Source: Synechococcus sp. WH 8020
GTDB taxonomy: Bacteria; Cyanobacteriota; Cyanobacteriia; PCC-6307; Cyanobiaceae
Direction: 5' to 3'
NCBI RefSeq assembly: GCF_001040845.1
Contig: NZ_CP011941.1
Coordinates: 2,018,828-2,082,827, forward strand
DNA: 64,000 nucleotides
The notes under the pieces are model-generated. The model saw only the letters and a program-made list of their open reading frames with translations. It ran no database searches and was not told where the DNA came from. The translations under genes and the position numbers were made by a program. Below are positions 38,906 through 48,061 of this stretch, in pieces. How positions within the stretch are numbered: position 1 is the stretch's first letter; every line of letters starts with the position of its first letter.

Positions 38906-39616
38906 ATCCATCCAAACAACAATTCCGAAGGAATGAGCAATTGACAGCCCTATTCACATTCACTTGAAGCACAAATTATTTCAGACGCCAAAAAGAATTT
39001 CGTGATCAATTAATTTCCTTAGAGAGACCAATTGCCGGCAACACAGCCTCTCAAGAAGTTCTTTTACCGGCAATCTGCGAAGATTCTCTCTATCTTCTTA
39101 GAGAGAGAGAGAGAGAGCTTATATACAAGCCCCAACAGTTCCTTAACCCGTTGAAAATGCAAAATCTCGCCTCGGCAGGACTAAAACCAAACAATTTTAT
39201 CCTTCCAATTGATCTTCAGAGCGGCTCATCAATGAATTAACGATCAAAGCCACATGCATCACTATCAATGATTCACGCCTTCATAACCTAAGCAGCCTCA
39301 TATCCATGAATCACAGAGCACAATTCTTGCATATCAATACCAATGAGGCCTACAACTAAGCAATTCCCACGAAAGATTAATTTCCCCACGATTCTCTGCA
39401 AATCGAATATATCTACAAACAGATCTACAAATCATAGCTTTAATGATCATTGCCAAGAGGCACGTGCCTAACTTTTACCACAAGCTCAATTCAAGTGGCT
39501 TGGAACCTACAGAAGATGACTCTCGGCTGCAACAGTACGAACCAGTCATAGACTGATTCAAGTTTAGTGCATTGCCATCGATGACTTTGACCAAAAGATA
39601 ACTTATGATCTAGATC
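38906..39616. other. 711-bp AT-rich intergenic region
   Basis: No gene is supported on either strand. It contains an (AG)9 run with an adjacent inverted repeat (39085-39117) and, at its end, a perfect palindrome over the start codon of the next gene. It separates the protease from its presumed secretion operon and probably holds that operon's promoter. Confidence 0.5.
39085..39117. repeat. (AG)9 dinucleotide repeat with hairpin potential
   Basis: Positions 39100-39117 are 18 nt of pure AG. The upstream TCTCTCTA (39085-39092) pairs with TAGAGAGA (39099-39106) across a 6-nt loop. Such tracts can vary in length by slippage. Confidence 0.8.
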
Positions 39617-39618
39617 AT
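39605..39618. promoter_or_regulatory. 14-bp palindrome resembling a CRP/FNR-family operator
   Basis: ATGATCTAGATCAT is a perfect palindrome. Its core TGAT-N4-ATCA matches the half-site layout of FNR-type regulators, relatives of NtcA and CRP in cyanobacteria. It overlaps the ATG (39617-39619) of the parvulin gene, so a bound protein could block the operon. Confidence 0.5.
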
Positions 39619-40375
39619 GATCGATTTTCAGCCAGATATCAAGGAAATCCTTTGTGGAGTCGACTCCAACACGATCGACTTACTGAGACGCACTGACCAA
39701 TTGAGGCCATTGACAAGGCGTTTACTGGTGGAAGAAATAACTAAAAACCTCACAGTTCCCGCTGATCTCCATCAGCAAGCACTCGCTACGCATTGCCGGA
39801 GAGAAAAAATTAACAACGAAGAAGCATTGGTTCGCTGGCTCGAAGAGCACTGCATCAGTCGAGACGAACTAATGCTCCAGGTCGGTCTTCCAATCAGGCT
39901 CAGCAAACTGGCCATCGATTCCTTCGGAATAAAGGCAGAGGCACGATTTCTACAGCGCAAAGAAGAACTCGATCAGGCAACCTACAACTTGCTGCGTGTG
40001 AAAGATTCAGGACTTGCTCACGAGCTTTATCTTCAACTGGAGGCTGGTGAAGCCAATTTTGAACACTTAGCTAGCCAATACAGCGAGGGACCAGAGCAAC
40101 GCAGTGGTGGCAGGGTCGGACCAGCCCCCTTAGTGCGTGCCCATCCCCAACTGCATCAGCAGTTAAAAGCGGCCACCCCTGGGGTCGTTCTCGAGCCCGT
40201 ATTGATTGAAGAGTGGTGGGTGGTATTGAGATTGGAGGAGCGAATCGAGGCTAACTTTGATGACCAAATGCTTGAGCGCATGGCGAGCGAGCTTCTTGAG
40301 CAATGGCTCAAGACCAAGACGAACGATCTTGTCAAAGCTCTCTGCTCCAACAAGAACAGTCACAGCAAAAAATGA
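39617..40375 (+). CDS. parvulin-type peptidylprolyl isomerase of the secretion operon
   Basis: A 252-residue protein with a helical N-terminal SurA-like part and a parvulin PPIase domain at about 120-225 (LRVKDSGLAHELYLQL, FEHLASQYSEGPEQRSGGRVGP). No signal peptide is visible, so it acts in the cytoplasm. Parvulins placed beside T1SS genes occur in cyanobacteria, and here it may keep the substrate export-competent (inference). Its stop overlaps the start of the ABC gene. Confidence 0.85.
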   Translation: MIDFQPDIKEILCGVDSNTIDLLRRTDQLRPLTRRLLVEEITKNLTVPADLHQQALATHCRREKINNEEALVRWLEEHCISRDELMLQVGLPIRLSKLAIDSFGIKAEARFLQRKEELDQATYNLLRVKDSGLAHELYLQLEAGEANFEHLASQYSEGPEQRSGGRVGPAPLVRAHPQLHQQLKAATPGVVLEPVLIEEWWVVLRLEERIEANFDDQMLERMASELLEQWLKTKTNDLVKALCSNKNSHSKK

Positions 40376-43335
40376 TGGGCCTGACTTCTTCCTCTTCCAA
40401 TAACCTCACAGCCCTCAAGCAGATCTTCTCTGAACGCGGCGAACGACTTCAATACAAGCTAGGCCAGCCTCTCTGTGAAGAGCAATTCATTCCTGGCCAA
40501 GTTTTGTTGATCGAACAAGGAAGTGCACGCCTTCTTGGGAAACAAGACGGTCGTTTGAGCACACTCGCGAAACTAGAGGCAGGCCAATTCGTAGGAGCGG
40601 CTTCGCTGCTGCGAGGTGCATCATGCGAAAACGTTCGTGCTGCATCTGAACTGATTGCACTTCGAATCAGTGACAAAGATTTTTTAGATCTTGTTCTTCA
40701 TAACAGTGATGTTGGCTCTGGCTGCCGAAACCACTTATGGAGCGCTGAACTGGCAGCACTATTGACGTACATACTGGGAAAAGCGCCCCAGCAAACCCGG
40801 CCTCTCAGCAGTTGGCTCGAAGAACTTCTTCCACAAGCTCATCTCGTTGATCCAACCGAGGAGGACGCGATTCAATCAGCCTTCACAGCAAGACGACGTT
40901 TATTTGTTGGTGGCGAACCAGGCGAAGACGGCCATGCCGAGATTGGCCAAGAACTCACGAACGTTGATCAGATTTCTGCCCTCCCAACAGACATCCATCA
41001 GCTACCGCTACGACTGATTTCCCTTCCAGATGCAGCCATCCAAGAGCTGAATAAGGAAATCCCTTCAGAACTCGTGGTAGCCGAAATGGTCGGTAACGCC
41101 TCTCAACACGATTCCGATTCCAGCAATGAAGACATCCCCAAGGCACCGCTGAGGCCTCCCGTTAGCCGGTTCAACAGCAGCAAATCAGACGACCGCGACT
41201 TTTTCGTCGGCGGAGAGGGACCGTTGCAAGAAACCCTCGCCTGCTTCCAGATGCTGGCAAAGCTGATGAAGCTGCCATTTCGGCGCGACGCGATTGAGAA
41301 GATTCTCCGTGAACAATTAAGCCGTGGCCAGACTCCGACCCTGCGCCTCTGTGGCCAGATCGCAGCAGGTCTTGGCTTGCATGTCTCGGGCGCCAAGGTT
41401 GCTGCGCGTTTCGGCACCCGCTTGCAGACACCCACCATGATCCCTTGGCAGGGCGGCTTCGCGCTCGTGACCCGTAGTGATGAACGCGGCGTCGTGCTCG
41501 CCTCACCTAGCCAGGGATTCGTCGATCTACCAGCCTCAGCACTGGAAGAAGTCTTCCCAGAAGGCATCGAATTATTGCTGCTCGATCGCACCAATACCAC
41601 TCCTGAACAAAAGTTTGGCCCAGGTTGGTTCTGGCCGGCGCTAAAGCGCTACCGCACCGTTTTAGTGCAAGTGCTGGCAGCCAGCTTTGTCATTCAGCTC
41701 TTCACACTGGCGAATCCGTTGCTGATTCAGGTCATCATCGACAAGGTGATTAATCAGCGCAGCTTGGACACCCTTCAAGTGCTCGGGATCGCCCTGGTTG
41801 CAGTGACCATTCTCGAAGGAGTGCTTGGAAGCCTCAAAACGTTCCTCTTCGCTGAAACAACCAATCGCATTGACCAGCGTCTCGGTGCAGAAGTCATCGA
41901 CCATCTTCTGCGCTTGCCCCTTGGCTATTTCGACAAGCGGCCCGTCGGTGAACTGGGCTCAAGGATCAGCGAGCTGGAGAAGATCCGCAACTTCCTAACT
42001 GGCCAAGCCCTCACCACAGTTCTTGATGCTGCTTTCTCAGTGATTTACATCGTGGTGATGCTCTTTTACAGCTGGTTGCTCACCCTTATCGCCCTCGCCG
42101 TACTCCCAATTCAGGTAGCGCTCACCCTGCTCGGAGCGCCCCTATTCCGGCGTCAGTATCGAAAAGCTGCAGAAGCCAATGCCAAAACGCAGAGTCACTT
42201 AGTAGAGGTGCTCACTGGTATCCAAACGGTGAAGAGTCAGAACGTGGAAATGGTCAGTCGTTATACCTGGCAAGAGCGCTATGCCGAATACATCAGCAGC
42301 ACCTTCGAGAAAACCATCAGCGGCACAGCACTAAGTCAGACGTCTCAAGTGCTGCAAAAAATTTCTCAGCTGCTGGTGCTTTGGGTCGGCGCCACATTGG
42401 TTCTCTCGGGAGAACTCACACTGGGACAATTGATCGCATTCCGGATCATTTCTGGTTACGTCACCCAGCCGCTCTTACGCCTTTCCACCATCTGGCAGAG
42501 CATCCAGGAGTTGAAAGTCAGTTTCGAACGTCTCGCTGATGTGATCGATACACCTCAGGAATCCAACGAACTTGATAAGGCCAAAGTTCCGCTTCCTTCT
42601 CTTCAGGGAGATGTGAGCTTCGAAAACCTCAGCTTCACATTCAGCAAAAGCTCACCACCTGTGCTGAATGACATTGATTTGCATGTGAAAGCTGGAACCT
42701 TCGTTGGAATCGTGGGGCAGAGCGGTAGTGGGAAAAGCACCTTGATGAAATTACTGCCCAGGCTCTATGCCCCTGATCAAGGCAGGATCCTGATCGATGG
42801 CTACGACATCGACAAAGTGGAGCTTTATTCGCTGCGACGCCAAATTGGCATCGTGCCCCAGGATCCACTTCTGTTCTCAGGAAGCGTGAGTGAAAATATC
42901 GCACTCACCCAGCCTGATGTTGCAAGCGACACGATCGTGACGGCTGCCAAGATCGCCTGCGCCCATGAATTCATCATGCAACTGCCAAGTGGTTACTCCA
43001 CGCCAGTTGGTGAGCGGGGCGCATCACTCAGTGGTGGCCAACGGCAACGGATTGCAATTGCAAGGACCCTGCTCGCCAATCCAAAACTTCTCGTGATGGA
43101 TGAAGCCACCAGCGCTCTTGACTACGAAACCGAACGCAAGGTTTGCGACAACTTGATCGATGCATTGCATGACTGCAGCGTTTTCTTCATTACCCATCGA
43201 CTCAGCACCGTGCGCCGGGCAGACCGAATTGTGGTGATGCACCAAGGGGCCGTTGTCGAACAGGGAACCCACGATCAATTGATGGAAAAACGTGGCCGCT
43301 ACTACGCCCTTTACCGCCAACAGGAGGCCAGCTGA
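40372..43335 (+). CDS. type I secretion ABC transporter with cyclic-nucleotide-binding-like and C39-like domains
   Basis: A 987-residue inner-membrane export ATPase. Residues 1-125 resemble a CAP_ED/cyclic-nucleotide-binding fold (PGQVLLIEQGSARLLGKQDG). Residues about 275-400 are a C39-peptidase-like domain; the usual catalytic His position reads QGGFALV, so it is probably inactive and serves in substrate docking. The membrane domain follows (about 410-700). The nucleotide-binding domain has Walker A GQSGSGKST near 781, LSGGQRQR near 888 and VMDEATSALD. The ATG at 40372 overlaps the parvulin stop; an earlier frame from 40303 is unlikely. Confidence 0.92.
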   Translation: MMGLTSSSSNNLTALKQIFSERGERLQYKLGQPLCEEQFIPGQVLLIEQGSARLLGKQDGRLSTLAKLEAGQFVGAASLLRGASCENVRAASELIALRISDKDFLDLVLHNSDVGSGCRNHLWSAELAALLTYILGKAPQQTRPLSSWLEELLPQAHLVDPTEEDAIQSAFTARRRLFVGGEPGEDGHAEIGQELTNVDQISALPTDIHQLPLRLISLPDAAIQELNKEIPSELVVAEMVGNASQHDSDSSNEDIPKAPLRPPVSRFNSSKSDDRDFFVGGEGPLQETLACFQMLAKLMKLPFRRDAIEKILREQLSRGQTPTLRLCGQIAAGLGLHVSGAKVAARFGTRLQTPTMIPWQGGFALVTRSDERGVVLASPSQGFVDLPASALEEVFPEGIELLLLDRTNTTPEQKFGPGWFWPALKRYRTVLVQVLAASFVIQLFTLANPLLIQVIIDKVINQRSLDTLQVLGIALVAVTILEGVLGSLKTFLFAETTNRIDQRLGAEVIDHLLRLPLGYFDKRPVGELGSRISELEKIRNFLTGQALTTVLDAAFSVIYIVVMLFYSWLLTLIALAVLPIQVALTLLGAPLFRRQYRKAAEANAKTQSHLVEVLTGIQTVKSQNVEMVSRYTWQERYAEYISSTFEKTISGTALSQTSQVLQKISQLLVLWVGATLVLSGELTLGQLIAFRIISGYVTQPLLRLSTIWQSIQELKVSFERLADVIDTPQESNELDKAKVPLPSLQGDVSFENLSFTFSKSSPPVLNDIDLHVKAGTFVGIVGQSGSGKSTLMKLLPRLYAPDQGRILIDGYDIDKVELYSLRRQIGIVPQDPLLFSGSVSENIALTQPDVASDTIVTAAKIACAHEFIMQLPSGYSTPVGERGASLSGGQRQRIAIARTLLANPKLLVMDEATSALDYETERKVCDNLIDALHDCSVFFITHRLSTVRRADRIVVMHQGAVVEQGTHDQLMEKRGRYYALYRQQEAS

Positions 43336-43337
43336 AG

Positions 43338-44597
43338 ATGACAGAACCAAACAAAAAGCTACCCCCAAAGAGCAGTAACACCGGTACCAATCCCATCGGC
43401 AATCTGGTCCGCCAAGCCCAGAACAAACTCGAAAGCAGCGTCGGGACTGGCATTCACAACGAAGCTGTCCTCCAGCAAAGTCAGGTTTGGGTCAAAGCGG
43501 TGACCTGGAGCTTGATCGGTACAACCGTCTTTTTCATCGGCTGGCTGGGCATTGCCCGTACCGAAGAGGTGGTCGTGGCCACAGGCAAACTCGAACCTGT
43601 GGGCAACGTCAAAGAAATAAGGATCCCCGTAGGCGCAGTCGTCGAAGAAATCCTGGTGAAAAGCGGTGAACGTGTGATCAAAGACCAGGCGCTGATTCGC
43701 CTTGATCAGGAGAGCACAGCCGAACAGCTGAAGTCTCTCGAACAAGGTGTCAAGGAGAAAACATCCCAAATCCTGCAGAAACAGGAGCAACTCTCCCTAA
43801 AAAAAATGGAGCGCAAACGCACGCTGGATCTCAATCGTGAGCAAATTTCAACCACCCGCAACAATTTGGATCTTGAAAGCCAGATTCTTGATCGACTTCA
43901 AGGCTTAGCAAGAGAAGGAGCCGCACCTGATATCCAGTACCTGCAGCAACGCAACAAAGTGGCTGGACTAAAGGGAGAGTTAACCCAGTTAAAGCTTGAA
44001 GGTGAACGCCAGATCAATCAGATCAATCAACAAATTGAACAATTAAATGCCGAACTGGCTGGACTCCGCAGTGAACGCGCACAGCTCAACGCAAACCTCA
44101 CCGAAGTAAGAGTAACCAACAAGAATCAAACTCTTCGAGCTCCAGTCAGTGGCATCGTTTTTGACTTAAAGCTGAACAATCCTGGGTATATCTCTCAGGC
44201 CCAATCATCCCAGGCCGTATTGAAGGTTGTGCCCTTCAATACGCTAGAAGCTGATGTTGAAATTCCGAGCAACAAAATCGGATTCGTGCGCATTGGGCAA
44301 CAAGCTGATATCAGCATTGACTCCTTCCCTGCAAGCGATTTTGGAGTGCTGGAGGGGAAAGTCCTTTCCGTAGGATCAGATGCTCTCCCACCTGATCAAC
44401 AACAAATGCGTCAGGGATATTCCTACCCTGCCGTAATTAAACTAGACAGCCAACAACTTAAGATTAAAAACGGCAAGACACTACCACTACAAGTTGGAAT
44501 GTCTCTCACGGCAAATATCAAATTACGCAGCGTTAGCTATCTGCAACTTCTTCTGAATACGTTTCGAAGCAAAACCGATTCCTTGAGAGAGCTCTAA
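43338..44597 (+). CDS. HlyD-family membrane fusion protein of the secretion system
   Basis: A 419-residue periplasmic adaptor. One transmembrane helix lies near 50-70 (VTWSLIGTTVFFIGWLGI), then a split lipoyl/barrel-sandwich domain (VATGKLEPVGNVKEIRIPVG and LRAPVSGIVFDLKL). A long coiled coil covers about 120-260, followed by a beta-barrel domain (LEADVEIPSNKIGFVRIGQQ). It links the ABC protein to an outer-membrane TolC, which is not encoded in this window. It starts 2 nt after the ABC gene. Confidence 0.93.
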   Translation: MTEPNKKLPPKSSNTGTNPIGNLVRQAQNKLESSVGTGIHNEAVLQQSQVWVKAVTWSLIGTTVFFIGWLGIARTEEVVVATGKLEPVGNVKEIRIPVGAVVEEILVKSGERVIKDQALIRLDQESTAEQLKSLEQGVKEKTSQILQKQEQLSLKKMERKRTLDLNREQISTTRNNLDLESQILDRLQGLAREGAAPDIQYLQQRNKVAGLKGELTQLKLEGERQINQINQQIEQLNAELAGLRSERAQLNANLTEVRVTNKNQTLRAPVSGIVFDLKLNNPGYISQAQSSQAVLKVVPFNTLEADVEIPSNKIGFVRIGQQADISIDSFPASDFGVLEGKVLSVGSDALPPDQQQMRQGYSYPAVIKLDSQQLKIKNGKTLPLQVGMSLTANIKLRSVSYLQLLLNTFRSKTDSLREL

Positions 44598-44601
44598 GAC
44601 A

Positions 44602-45129
44602 TCAAAGCTTCACGGCTTCCTGCTGACGCGTCTCAGCTTTCCAAACTCTCCAGCGCAACTCCACCCCATTGGGAAGATCCACCACAACCGGCCAAGACGC
44701 GTTGTAGGGAATCAAATAGGGCTGCTTACCAAGGGACAAAAAAGATTTGCCTTTGTTTTGTTCCGAATTGCAAGCCATGCGCGTACTCAGCACCAGCACT
44801 GGCCCACTCACTTCAAACAAGGCCTTTCCAGAGGCTTGAGGAAGTCGCTGCATTGATAAGGACGGACCCGACAAGCGTTTCAGATTGCAGTCCATCTCCA
44901 CCTCCTTCCCCACGATCAACTGGACGCGCCAATCGAGTGGATGGGCTGAAATCATCGGGTCGTTACTCTTCGGGAGAAGGCCCGAGGGCTGAATCACCCA
45001 ACGCTTCAGACCTGGCTTGGGTGCTGGATAACCACTCAGATCAAGACGGGGAATCGCAACAGCAGGGGCTGAAGCAGCAACCATCAGCAGAGGCAATACC
45101 AGCCTCAAGAATCCCAGGCCCATGGTCAT
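44602..45129 (-). CDS. eco: ecotin-family serine protease inhibitor
   Basis: A 175-residue secreted protein with a signal peptide ([20 protein letters not shown]..., cleavage near residue 25). The mature part follows E. coli ecotin: [15 protein letters not shown], the core [12 protein letters not shown], the reactive loop [10 protein letters not shown] and [11 protein letters not shown]. Cys81 and Cys120 would form the loop disulfide. The residue at the P1 position is Arg117 where E. coli has Met, which suggests preference for trypsin-like S1 proteases (inference). Start at 45129 is chosen so the signal peptide is N-terminal. It is convergent with the HlyD gene, 4 nt apart. Confidence 0.9.
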   Translation of the reverse strand: MTMGLGFLRLVLPLLMVAASAPAVAIPRLDLSGYPAPKPGLKRWVIQPSGLLPKSNDPMISAHPLDWRVQLIVGKEVEMDCNLKRLSGPSLSMQRLPQASGKALFEVSGPVLVLSTRMACNSEQNKGKSFLSLGKQPYLIPYNASWPVVVDLPNGVELRWRVWKAETRQQEAVKL

Positions 45130-45154
45130 ACCCCTACGGCAACAGAATGCAAGC

Positions 45155-45835
45155 ATGACCGATTCCACCGCGATTGCCCTGCTCTCGGGAGGGCTTGATT
45201 CCGCAACGGCTGCTGCTTTGGCCATCCAGTCAGGCTTTCGCGTGATTGGCCTCTCTTTTGATTACGGCCAGCGCCATCGCAGGGAGCTTGATGCCGCCGT
45301 AGAGATCGCTAAGGCTCTGAACCTGGCTGAACATCACACCATCAACGTGGATTTGGCGATGTGGGGAGGCTCCTCACTCACCGATCACGCCCAAACCCTT
45401 CCCACCAGCGGCGTTGAGACGAGCATCATCCCGAACACGTATGTCCCAGGGCGAAACACCGTGTTCATTGCGATCGGACTCAGCCTCGCCGAAGCGCGGG
45501 GTGCCGATCGACTCGTGCTGGGGGTGAATGCCGTGGACTACTCGGGCTATCCCGACTGCCGGCCCGATTATCTAGAGGCATTTCAGGATCTCGCTAACCT
45601 CAGCAGCCGCGCTGGACGTGAAGGCCATGGTCCAACACTGTGGGCACCACTTGTGGAGTGGAGTAAACAGAAAATTGCAGAAGAAGCACTACATCTAGGG
45701 GTTCCCATCGAACGCACCTGGAGTTGCTACAGCGGAGGCGACGTGCCCTGTGGTGTCTGCGACAGCTGCCGCATCCGTGATGAAGCGTTGCTCGCCGCCG
45801 GACGGCCAGACCTATGCAGCCCAGGCCGTCCATGA
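45155..45835 (+). CDS. queC: 7-cyano-7-deazaguanine synthase
   Basis: A 226-residue ATP-dependent enzyme making preQ0 from 7-carboxy-7-deazaguanine. The PP-loop is [13 protein letters not shown] near residue 14. The zinc site is [15 protein letters not shown] near 190. I chose the ATG at 45155 ([10 protein letters not shown]). Its stop overlaps the pabB start (ATGA). It acts directly after QueE, whose gene is on the far side of the protease/T1SS block. Confidence 0.95.
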   Translation: MTDSTAIALLSGGLDSATAAALAIQSGFRVIGLSFDYGQRHRRELDAAVEIAKALNLAEHHTINVDLAMWGGSSLTDHAQTLPTSGVETSIIPNTYVPGRNTVFIAIGLSLAEARGADRLVLGVNAVDYSGYPDCRPDYLEAFQDLANLSSRAGREGHGPTLWAPLVEWSKQKIAEEALHLGVPIERTWSCYSGGDVPCGVCDSCRIRDEALLAAGRPDLCSPGRP

Positions 45836-47175
45836 ACTCCAATCAAACCGGCAGCCAAAAACTGATTCGCAGCAAGCATCCCTGGATCGAACCGGATTCA
45901 GTCGCACAAGCGCTAGCCGAAGAGCATGGCGAGGCTGGCTTGATTTGGCTGGACGGGGATGCCAGCGACCTGGGGCGTTGGCTCACCTTGGCAGCTGAGC
46001 CTCTCGAGCAACGCTGTTGCCGAGGATTGCCAGGGGAGGTTGGAGCCACCAATCCATTTGAAGCTCTGCGCTCGCTCGATCCGGGGCACTGGACGGGCTG
46101 GCTTAGTTACGACGCCGCCGCCTGGCTCGAACCCACAAATTCCTGGCGAAGCGATGCCATGGCGAGTCTTTGGATCGGGCGGCACGACCCCGTTTTGCGC
46201 TTTGACCTACAACAACGGGAGGTGTGGATTGAGGGGCGTGATGCCAAACGCCATGCCGAAATGGAGCGCTGGATACTGGGACGACGTGACCGATTCAACC
46301 GAAGCCCGAAAGCACTCCCCAACCCCAAACCCCTGCATACAGCTTGGGTACGCCACAGCGACAGGCAGGCTTATGCCAAGGGCGTTGAGCGAATTCGCGA
46401 GCTGATCGGGATGGGAGATCTCTTTCAAGCCAATCTCACCAGTTGCTCCAGCACAACGTTGCAGGAATCGGTCAACAATCTGGAGCTCTTTCGGCGCTTG
46501 CGTCGAGCCTGCCCGGCACCCTTTGCCGGTCTCGTCGTTGCCAGCGGTGAAGCCAATGGCGAAGCCCTCCTATCCACATCGCCGGAACGCTTCATGGAAG
46601 TGCTGCCCAATGGTGCTGTTCAAACAAGGCCGATCAAGGGAACGCGCCCTCGAGATTCGGATCCACAACGGGATGCTGATCAAGCCGCTGCACTGGTTTG
46701 CAGCGAAAAAGACCGTGCCGAAAACGTGATGATCGTCGACTTGCTACGCAATGACCTTGGCAGGGTCTGCATCCCAGGCAGCGTCGATGTTCCTCAACTG
46801 GTCCATCTCGAAAGCTACGCCCGCGTCCACCACCTCACCTCGGTCGTGAACGGCAAACTCAAGGACGGACTGAACTGGGTGGATCTACTGGAAGCGAGCT
46901 GGCCAGGGGGTTCAATTAGTGGCGCACCAAAACTGAGAGCGTGCCAACGGCTTCAGGAACTAGAACCCAAAGGTCGAGGTCCCTACTGCGGCTCTTTGCT
47001 GACGCTGAATTGGGATGGGCGTTTTGACAGCAATATTTTGATTCGCACCGTTTTGCGCAAAAACAATGAGCTTCTGGTGCATGCAGGCTGCGGCATCGTT
47101 GCCGACTCGGATCCTCAAGCAGAAGCCGACGAACTGGACTGGAAACTGCTGCCACTTTTAGAGGCACTGGAGTGA
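45832..47175 (+). CDS. pabB: aminodeoxychorismate synthase component I
   Basis: A 447-residue enzyme of p-aminobenzoate (folate) synthesis, in the anthranilate synthase component I family. Visible chorismate-binding motifs are [21 protein letters not shown] (the Lys of PIKGT typical of PabB), [21 protein letters not shown] and [13 protein letters not shown]. Start overlaps the queC stop; the end overlaps the next gene (GTGA), giving a queC-pabB-pabC operon. Confidence 0.92.
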   Translation: MNSNQTGSQKLIRSKHPWIEPDSVAQALAEEHGEAGLIWLDGDASDLGRWLTLAAEPLEQRCCRGLPGEVGATNPFEALRSLDPGHWTGWLSYDAAAWLEPTNSWRSDAMASLWIGRHDPVLRFDLQQREVWIEGRDAKRHAEMERWILGRRDRFNRSPKALPNPKPLHTAWVRHSDRQAYAKGVERIRELIGMGDLFQANLTSCSSTTLQESVNNLELFRRLRRACPAPFAGLVVASGEANGEALLSTSPERFMEVLPNGAVQTRPIKGTRPRDSDPQRDADQAAALVCSEKDRAENVMIVDLLRNDLGRVCIPGSVDVPQLVHLESYARVHHLTSVVNGKLKDGLNWVDLLEASWPGGSISGAPKLRACQRLQELEPKGRGPYCGSLLTLNWDGRFDSNILIRTVLRKNNELLVHAGCGIVADSDPQAEADELDWKLLPLLEALE

Positions 47176-48038
47176 CAGCATCTCAGCCACAACACGCCAT
47201 CGCCTGGATCAACGGAACGTGGGGACGGCCTAAAGAGCTAAAGCTGCCACTCAGCGACAGAGGGCTACAGCTCGCCGATGGCCTGTTCGAAACGGTCCTT
47301 ATTCATCACCAACGTGCCTGCTTATTAGACGCACACCTCTGTCGATGGGAGCAAAGTTGTGAGCTATTAGGAATGGCATCACCTCCTACAAGGCCGTGGT
47401 TGGATCCATTGATTCAAGAAGCGATCGAACGACTTGGACTCGAACAGAGGGCAGGGGCGCTGCGCCTGAACTGGAGTCGAGGCGATGGAAGCGAACGAGG
47501 GATTGGGCTCGATCACAACTCAGCCGACCCCTCCAGGCATCGTTTTTGGATGACATTGCAAACTCATACGCCAACGTTCGAGTCCGTACGCACATGGATC
47601 AGTCGTCATGAATATCGGCAAGCATCAAGCCTGATGAGCCGATGCAAAACCTTTTCCTATGGACAAGCGATTCAAGTGCGCCGGGAGGCTCAACAGAGGG
47701 GAGCTGAGGATGGATTGATGCTCAGCACCAATGGCACTCTGTGCTGCGGAAGCAGCGCCAATCTTGTGATCGAACGCCATGGCCAGTGGCTCACACCACC
47801 CTTAAGCGATGGCTGCCTACCTGGAGTGATGAGGGGTGAAGCCCTCAAGCAGGGACTGGTGCAAGAGCAATCGCTTGCAGCAGAACCGCAACCGGATGAC
47901 CAATGGTTATTAATCAACAGTCTTGGCTGCAGGACGATCAGCCAAGTGAATGGCAAACCACTCACAAACAGAGGGAATGGAGAAGCCCTCTGGAGATCCT
48001 TAGTGCCATCTCATTCTGAGAAATCATTGCCATCCTGA
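47172..48038 (+). CDS. pabC: aminodeoxychorismate lyase-like PLP class IV enzyme
   Basis: A 288-residue PLP-dependent enzyme of the class IV aminotransferase fold. The PLP Lys is in SRCKTFSYGQA (near 159); DGLMLSTNGTLCCGSSANL and LPGVMRGEAL are family segments. The pabB partner upstream favours aminodeoxychorismate lyase, which releases p-aminobenzoate and pyruvate. A D-amino-acid or branched-chain aminotransferase cannot be excluded on sequence alone. Start is GTG, overlapping the pabB stop. Confidence 0.88.
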   Translation: MTASQPQHAIAWINGTWGRPKELKLPLSDRGLQLADGLFETVLIHHQRACLLDAHLCRWEQSCELLGMASPPTRPWLDPLIQEAIERLGLEQRAGALRLNWSRGDGSERGIGLDHNSADPSRHRFWMTLQTHTPTFESVRTWISRHEYRQASSLMSRCKTFSYGQAIQVRREAQQRGAEDGLMLSTNGTLCCGSSANLVIERHGQWLTPPLSDGCLPGVMRGEALKQGLVQEQSLAAEPQPDDQWLLINSLGCRTISQVNGKPLTNRGNGEALWRSLVPSHSEKSLPS

Positions 48039-48061
48039 GCCCAACAGGACCAATCGGCGTA

